This document shows positions 5,631 to 9,429 of a stretch of 9,429 bases of DNA, piece by piece; position 1 is the first letter of the stretch, and each line of letters begins with the position of its first letter. The stretch lies in NCBI GenBank assembly GCA_007117175.1, contig SKGZ01000106.1, positions 1 to 9,429 on the forward strand, read 5' to 3'. Made by a program: the position numbers and the translations under genes. The stretch is from Bacteriovoracales bacterium. Lineage in GTDB: Bacteria; Bdellovibrionota; Bacteriovoracia; Bacteriovoracales; Bacteriovoracaceae. The notes beneath the pieces were generated by a model. The model was not told where the DNA came from. It was given only the letters and a program-made list of their open reading frames with translations, and searched no databases.

Positions 5631-6853
5631 AAGTTAAAAATCTTTTAATCAATATTAGCGGTGAAGATCGACCGGGAATCACGGCCCAACTGACACAAAT
5701 CATCGCCCAATTTCAAACTCCAGTGATTGATATGGGACAATCCATCACCCACGGTCTACTCTCCTTGAGTTTACTGTTAAGGTGTGGGCAAGAAGATCAA
5801 GACATAATTAAAGAATTGCTTTTCATGGCCAATTCCCAGAACCTGCAATTAAATTTTTCATACCCAGAGCAGATACAATTGACTCAAGAAGATAAGAGCG
5901 AGCGCTACGCACTTTCTTGTGTGGGGCCAGAAGAAATTTCCTCCCAATTTATTGCGCAAGTGGCCGCTTACTTGGCAGCCCACGGTATTAATATTGTTCG
6001 CATCTATAGTGATCAAAAACATCAGGCCCAACTGAGCCATTTAGAGTTTTTAATCGCTGGAGCCAAAGATCTGAATTGGTCTGAAATCAAAAATGAACTG
6101 CTCAAAATTAGCATTCCTCACCAAATTGATTTTTGTCTGGTCAAAGATGATATTTTTAGGGCCAATAAAAGACTGGTGGTCTTTGACATGGACTCCACTC
6201 TCACCAAGGGAGAAGTCATTGATGAACTCGCAGAACTGGCAGGAGTCAGTGAGCAAGTCAAGGCCATCACCCAGAAGGCCATGGAAGGTGAGTTGGAATT
6301 TGAACAGGCCTTAAGACAAAGAGTGGCGCTACTCAAAGGATTAGAAGAACAGCAATTGCAAACCGTTTGTCAAAAACTAGAACTCACTCCAGGAGCAGCA
6401 GATTTTATTCAAGTCTTGCAATCTTTAGGTTGTCAAACAGCAGTCATCTCAGGAGGATTTGATTTCTTTACTGCTTGGATTGCCCAAAATTTAAATTTGG
6501 ACTATCACTACGGCAATCAATTAGAAATCATCGATGGCAAGCTGACAGGTCAACTTAAGGGAATGATTGTGGACGGTGCTATGAAGGCCAAACTGATGCA
6601 AGAGTTGGCCATTAAGGAATCCATTAGCCTGCAACAAGTGGCAGCAATAGGAGATGGGGCCAATGATTTACCTATGCTGAGCGCTGCGGGAATGGGCATT
6701 GCCTTTCACGCCAAGCAGGCGGTTAAGCGTCAAATTGGCCTGCAATTAAGCTTTGGACCGATGAACTCACTGCTATGGTTTCTAGGCATTCCAACTAGTT
6801 ACTCCGCTCAATATGCCAACTGTTCAACTGAGCGCAAAAATGTTATAAAATAA
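5627..6853 (+). CDS. serB: Phosphoserine phosphatase SerB with two N-terminal ACT domains
   Basis: SerB removes phosphate from O-phospho-L-serine, the last step of serine synthesis, as a cytoplasmic HAD-superfamily enzyme. Residues 1-80 form a first ACT domain (LLINISGEDRPGITAQL near the start) and about 92-170 a second, diverged one. The HAD core has motif I DMDST at 187-191 (nucleophile Asp187, acid Asp189), Glu196 in the cap entry, motif II SGG at 275-277, motif III Lys320, and motif IV GDGANDLPM at 342-350. All catalytic residues are present. At 408 residues it is longer than the E. coli enzyme and close to two-ACT forms such as mycobacterial SerB2, where ACT domains sense amino acids, so serine feedback is plausible here (inference). 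A 22-residue polar tail follows the core. The ATG overlaps the pgsA stop by 4 bases (ATGA). Confidence 0.95.
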   Translation: MKVKNLLINISGEDRPGITAQLTQIIAQFQTPVIDMGQSITHGLLSLSLLLRCGQEDQDIIKELLFMANSQNLQLNFSYPEQIQLTQEDKSERYALSCVGPEEISSQFIAQVAAYLAAHGINIVRIYSDQKHQAQLSHLEFLIAGAKDLNWSEIKNELLKISIPHQIDFCLVKDDIFRANKRLVVFDMDSTLTKGEVIDELAELAGVSEQVKAITQKAMEGELEFEQALRQRVALLKGLEEQQLQTVCQKLELTPGAADFIQVLQSLGCQTAVISGGFDFFTAWIAQNLNLDYHYGNQLEIIDGKLTGQLKGMIVDGAMKAKLMQELAIKESISLQQVAAIGDGANDLPMLSAAGMGIAFHAKQAVKRQIGLQLSFGPMNSLLWFLGIPTSYSAQYANCSTERKNVIK

Positions 6854-6857
6854 GCCT

Positions 6858-7208
6858 ATGAGAGAAGTTTTAAGCTCTAAAATTCATATGGCCACTGTCA
6901 CTGAAGCCAATCTGGAGTACATTGGCAGCATCACCATTGATGAGGAACTGCTGGAAAAGGCAGGGATCTGGCCTGGACAAAAAGTTTTAGTGGTTTCAAA
7001 TACCACTGGTGCCAGACTGGAGACCTATACCATTAAAGGTCCCCGCCACTCTGGTGTGATCTGTATGAATGGAGCCTGTTCTCACCTGATTAAAAAAGGG
7101 GAACAAATCATTATTATAGGTTTTCAATTTGCCTCTCACCCTGATGAAGTGGCCGAACCAAAATGCATTCTAGTGGATGAGCAAAATCGCTTTAAAAATT
7201 ATCTTTAA
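6858..7208 (+). CDS. panD: Aspartate 1-decarboxylase PanD (pyruvoyl enzyme precursor)
   Basis: PanD decarboxylates L-aspartate to beta-alanine for pantothenate and coenzyme A. It is made as a proenzyme and cleaves itself between Gly and Ser to form the pyruvoyl group. The cleavage site is Gly23-Ser24 within EYIGSITID. Other family residues seen are Lys8 (SKIH), Tyr21, Arg53, Thr56 and Tyr57 (RLETYTI), and Asn71 (NGA). The length of 116 is normal. Two positions depart from the usual sequence: the common Arg after KIH is Met11, and the second Ala of the usual NGAA is Cys74. The ATG lies 4 bases after the serB stop with little ribosome binding site, so coupling is likely. The N-terminal homology confirms this start over Met11. 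Its last 4 bases overlap the convergent TIGR03545 gene. Confidence 0.95.
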   Translation: MREVLSSKIHMATVTEANLEYIGSITIDEELLEKAGIWPGQKVLVVSNTTGARLETYTIKGPRHSGVICMNGACSHLIKKGEQIIIIGFQFASHPDEVAEPKCILVDEQNRFKNYL

Positions 7209-9130
7209 AAACCTAATTTACGACGAGCCTTGTCCTTGAGCTGATCCACCGCCTCTTGTTTTTGAGATTTGGCCTGATCTTTTTGCTTTCTTTCAATCTG
7301 ATTTTTAAGTTGATCAAATTGAGTGTTTAAGGAAGCTAATTGTTCTTGATGCCCTTGCAGTGGTTTTAGGTATTTTTGCTGGGCCTGTTGATAAGAATTG
7401 CGAAAAGGTTGCAATGTTTGGGCAATTTTCTCTCTGACTGCACTTTCTACTTTTTGCTGGGCCTGTTGCATTTTTTCTTGCAATTGAGTACGCAATCCTC
7501 GCTGTAATTGTTGATCCAGACTGGAGCGAATGGCAAGAGAGGGCCGCAGCAAACGTCCACTGAGAGTCAGAGTAAGATCAAATTGATCAATGGGTTCAAA
7601 AATTCGACTCATTATTGTTTGCACATTTTTTTGCTCAGAAGAAACTCTCCAACTGGCTTGATCAAAGTCACTTCGCACACTCAGTCTATTTTCCTTTGCC
7701 TTCAATAGACCTTCGGCAGTGATTTTCCCCCGCGATTGATTAAGGGCAAGACTAAGTTTGGGATTTTCACTAAGGTTGAGTTCTTTTAAATTAAAAGAAT
7801 CAACTTGCCCTGTCAGAGCAATAAAGTTTTCACTTTCTCTCATGTCAATAGTGCTATTAAAGAAAAGTCCTCGCAACTCCTTGGCCGGAAGATCAGCCTC
7901 AAATTGGATTTGCCAAGGAAGATCTGTCACGAATTGATCAGTGGAAAGATCTTTAATCGCTCCCCCCACACTGGCCCCGGCTTCTACTTCAGAGCTTTGA
8001 CGAGCAGTGATTTCTGCTAATCTAAGCCAAAAAAGTGGATAGGCATTTTTTTGGGGAAAAGTGATGCTCACTCCTTCGCCTCTAGGTGGTGGCGAAATTT
8101 TCTTCGGCCCTTCCCCTCCCCTTTCAGGGGCGTAGGCCAAAATCTTTTGGCCCAATGCTAGGTAAGGTTCTAGAATTTTTTGCAAAGTACCACTCAAAAG
8201 ATCTTGAGTTAATTGAGAAAGGTTCAAACTGGGGATTTTCAAATAGGCCTTGGCACTCTCAATATCCTCTTTGATCCAATCATCTATTTGCCCTACTCTT
8301 TGAGAAAAATCCTTAGCGCTCGCCAGTTGGGAGTCTAACTGACTCTGAGCGCTGCGAATTTCACTTTTAATTGTTTTATACTGAGACTGAAATTCTTTTA
8401 CTTCTCGGGCCAAAGTTTTGGGGTCATTGGAAAACTTCTTACCTTGGTATTCACTTCTAATGCTTTGCCAGGAAGAGAGCTGAGAGCGAAGATCCAGACT
8501 TTGCTGCCACTGCTCTTGTTGAACTTTTAACTGCTGAGATAACTCTTGCACCTTTTCTTGGCTTTTCAGATCAATGGCCAGATCATCCTTATTAAAATCG
8601 GCCACTCCTCCAGTGAGCAAAGTAAAGAGATCAGCCAAGACATTTTCAGCAGACTTTTCCTCCCAAGTAGCCGTTAGCTCATCACTAGCATGAGCTAAAA
8701 GTACATTCTCTTTTTGCTCCGCTTGCTTTTTCAATTGCGGATAGACACGCCCCCTTCTTTTTCTTTTTTCTGCTAAGACCACCCCGCGCAAAGAGGCTTC
8801 TTCAATGAGGATTTTCGCCCTTAACAATGCATCTAAGGACAATTGAAAATTCATCTCATCAAACTGCACAAGATTATAATCAGGCTGGTTAAAATTGGTC
8901 ACTTGCAGTTTTTTCATCTGCACTGAAAGCTGTAAGAAACTAATATTGAGCTCATCGAGATTGACTTCACTGTAGAAGGCCTTCCTTCCTCCCCACTCGA
9001 TCAGTGACTTCATATGGCCAGCAAAGAAAAGGGTAAAGTACAGAAAGACGCAGCTGCAAAAAACTGCTAATGCCAAAATGAATTGAGTACGAATCGGTGC
9101 TAATTTTTTTTTCTTTATTTCTTTTTGCAT
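7205..9130 (-). CDS. TIGR03545-family envelope protein (membrane-anchored, AsmA-like N-terminus, coiled coils), 641 residues
   Basis: This fits the uncharacterised family TIGR03545, found in a minority of outer-membrane bacteria and usually as a pair with TIGR03546, which lies 2 bases upstream here. In order: a basic cytoplasmic start (KKKKLAPIR), a transmembrane segment at about 15-38, and an AsmA/DUF748-like stretch (GRKAFYSEVNLDELNISFL, 48-66, through about 120). Then a basic patch KRKRRGR (122-128), a Gln/Glu/Ser-rich coiled coil (about 185-275), a Pro/Gly-rich linker (335-353), a beta-rich region (about 365-535), and a second coiled coil running to the end (about 537-635). Topology suggests an inner-membrane anchor with the bulk in the periplasm (inferred). 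The start has GGAAG with a 6-base spacer. An A9 run (9104-9112) lies in codons 7-10. The family's function is unknown, and a role in lipid or envelope transport is only suggested by the AsmA-like part. Confidence 0.85.
   Translation of the reverse strand: MQKEIKKKKLAPIRTQFILALAVFCSCVFLYFTLFFAGHMKSLIEWGGRKAFYSEVNLDELNISFLQLSVQMKKLQVTNFNQPDYNLVQFDEMNFQLSLDALLRAKILIEEASLRGVVLAEKRKRRGRVYPQLKKQAEQKENVLLAHASDELTATWEEKSAENVLADLFTLLTGGVADFNKDDLAIDLKSQEKVQELSQQLKVQQEQWQQSLDLRSQLSSWQSIRSEYQGKKFSNDPKTLAREVKEFQSQYKTIKSEIRSAQSQLDSQLASAKDFSQRVGQIDDWIKEDIESAKAYLKIPSLNLSQLTQDLLSGTLQKILEPYLALGQKILAYAPERGGEGPKKISPPPRGEGVSITFPQKNAYPLFWLRLAEITARQSSEVEAGASVGGAIKDLSTDQFVTDLPWQIQFEADLPAKELRGLFFNSTIDMRESENFIALTGQVDSFNLKELNLSENPKLSLALNQSRGKITAEGLLKAKENRLSVRSDFDQASWRVSSEQKNVQTIMSRIFEPIDQFDLTLTLSGRLLRPSLAIRSSLDQQLQRGLRTQLQEKMQQAQQKVESAVREKIAQTLQPFRNSYQQAQQKYLKPLQGHQEQLASLNTQFDQLKNQIERKQKDQAKSQKQEAVDQLKDKARRKLGF
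7373..7468 (-). repeat. Two 18-base direct repeats encoding QQAQQK
   Basis: TTTTTGCTGGGCCTGTTG occurs exactly at 7373-7390 and again at 7451-7468, 78 bases apart. In the TIGR03545 protein this gives QQAQQK at residues 555-560 and 581-586, a 26-residue period within the C-terminal coiled coil. It is either a remnant of internal duplication or convergent coiled-coil sequence. Confidence 0.6.
8072..8137 (-). repeat. GC-rich, palindrome-bearing segment inside the TIGR03545 gene (possible intragenic repeat element)
   Basis: This block differs in base composition from the AT-rich gene around it. It contains two inverted repeats: CCCCT/AGGGG around a 3-base loop (8118-8130), and TTCGCC/GGCGAA around a 10-base loop (8075-8096). 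Read in frame it gives the Pro/Gly/Arg-rich linker ERGGEGPKKISPPPRGEG (336-353). That is the kind of peptide produced when a short dispersed GC-rich repeat is read through a gene. Element ends and copy number elsewhere cannot be judged from one window. Confidence 0.45.
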
Positions 9131-9132
9131 GA

Positions 9133-9429
9133 TTAACTTCCAAAGTAACTATTGTATTTGTAATACCACTGGTAAAGTGAGGTTGCCTTTAAGGCCTTCC
9201 AAAAGCGAGACTGTTCAAACTTTTTCACAACAGTGTCTCGATACTTCAACACTAAACGAGTAAAGAGATAGAACATGGGAATAAAACCTAAGAACCCCAC
9301 TAGGCCTGAGCCCATAATGACCGTATTATTAAAACGAGTCAAAGGTATAATGGGCAAATTATAAAGAGTGGTCCACAGCCCCTGTAAAGAGGCATGGGTT
9401 AAAACGTAATAACCTAATTGATGGGCCAG
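9133..9429 (-). CDS. TIGR03546-family membrane protein, C-terminal part (5' end cut by right window edge)
   Basis: The frame is open through the right edge, giving 98 visible residues, so the TTG-initiated reading at 9357 is not the real start. The visible part begins LAHQLGYYVLTHASLQGLW, then has the strongly conserved-looking block YNLPIIPLTRFNNTVIMGS. A hydrophobic membrane span follows (GLVGFLGFIPMFYLFTRLVL), then KYRDTVVKKFEQ and a short aromatic, basic tail. This matches my memory of TIGR03546, a DUF2062-like family that forms a two-gene pair with TIGR03545, and that partner follows after 2 bases. The protein is an integral inner-membrane protein of unknown function. The ribosome binding site of the downstream gene lies in its last codons, which suggests coupled translation. 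Confidence 0.8.
   Translation of the reverse strand: MAHQLGYYVLTHASLQGLWTTLYNLPIIPLTRFNNTVIMGSGLVGFLGFIPMFYLFTRLVLKYRDTVVKKFEQSRFWKALKATSLYQWYYKYNSYFGS

Noticed and set aside
6118..6336. Minus-strand and alternative plus-strand frames over the SerB HAD motif
   Set aside because: Shadows of a gene whose catalytic motifs are all in one frame.
9133..9357. Stand-alone 74-residue protein starting at TTG 9357
   Set aside because: The frame stays open to the window edge, and the residues upstream of the TTG continue the conserved TIGR03546 sequence, so this is the C-terminal part of a larger gene.

Overview
The window looks like a compact chromosomal stretch from a Gram-negative bacterium of moderate to low G+C. 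Almost every base is coding, and there are eleven full genes plus one cut gene at each edge. The gene set (class II fructose-1,6-bisphosphatase, PilZ protein, orphan ParA, and a TIGR03546/TIGR03545 envelope pair known only from outer-membrane bacteria) fits Bdellovibrionota or a related former deltaproteobacterial lineage. That assignment is an inference from gene families and was not tested by any search. No tRNA, rRNA, CRISPR array, transposase or phage gene was seen, and no stretch over 300 bases lacks a gene.

Layout. Bases 1-363 (minus) hold the N-terminal third of queA (queuosine tRNA modification), cut by the left edge. Divergent from it, 405-677 (plus) encodes a small exported protein. 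Bases 639-4124 (minus) form one six-gene cluster, in transcription order: glpX, a Coq10/RatA-like SRPBCC protein, a small phasin-like helical protein, yggS (PLP homeostasis), a ParA-type ATPase, and an unrecognised 72-residue protein. The gaps are 18, 3, 7 and 34 bases, and the last pair overlaps by 11. The final gene runs 39 bases into the antisense of the small exported gene.

Bases 4125-4256 are the only real intergenic region, a divergent promoter region. From it the plus-strand cluster 4257-7208 reads out: a PilZ-domain protein, pgsA (phosphatidylglycerophosphate synthase), serB (phosphoserine phosphatase with two ACT domains) and panD (aspartate 1-decarboxylase). Spacings are 33, a 4-base overlap, and 4 bases. 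The products feed phospholipid, serine and beta-alanine/pantothenate/CoA supply, with a putative c-di-GMP receptor at the front.

Bases 7205-9429 (minus) converge on panD with a 4-base overlap. They hold the TIGR03545 protein (641 residues, one membrane anchor, long coiled coils) and, just upstream, the C-terminal part of its usual partner, TIGR03546, cut by the right edge.

The points most worth a second look are the ParA plus coupled 72-residue partner, the GC-rich repeat-like segment read in frame inside the TIGR03545 gene, the TIGR03545/03546 pair itself, and the unassigned C-terminal domain of the PilZ protein. No clear new defence system or mobile element is present.
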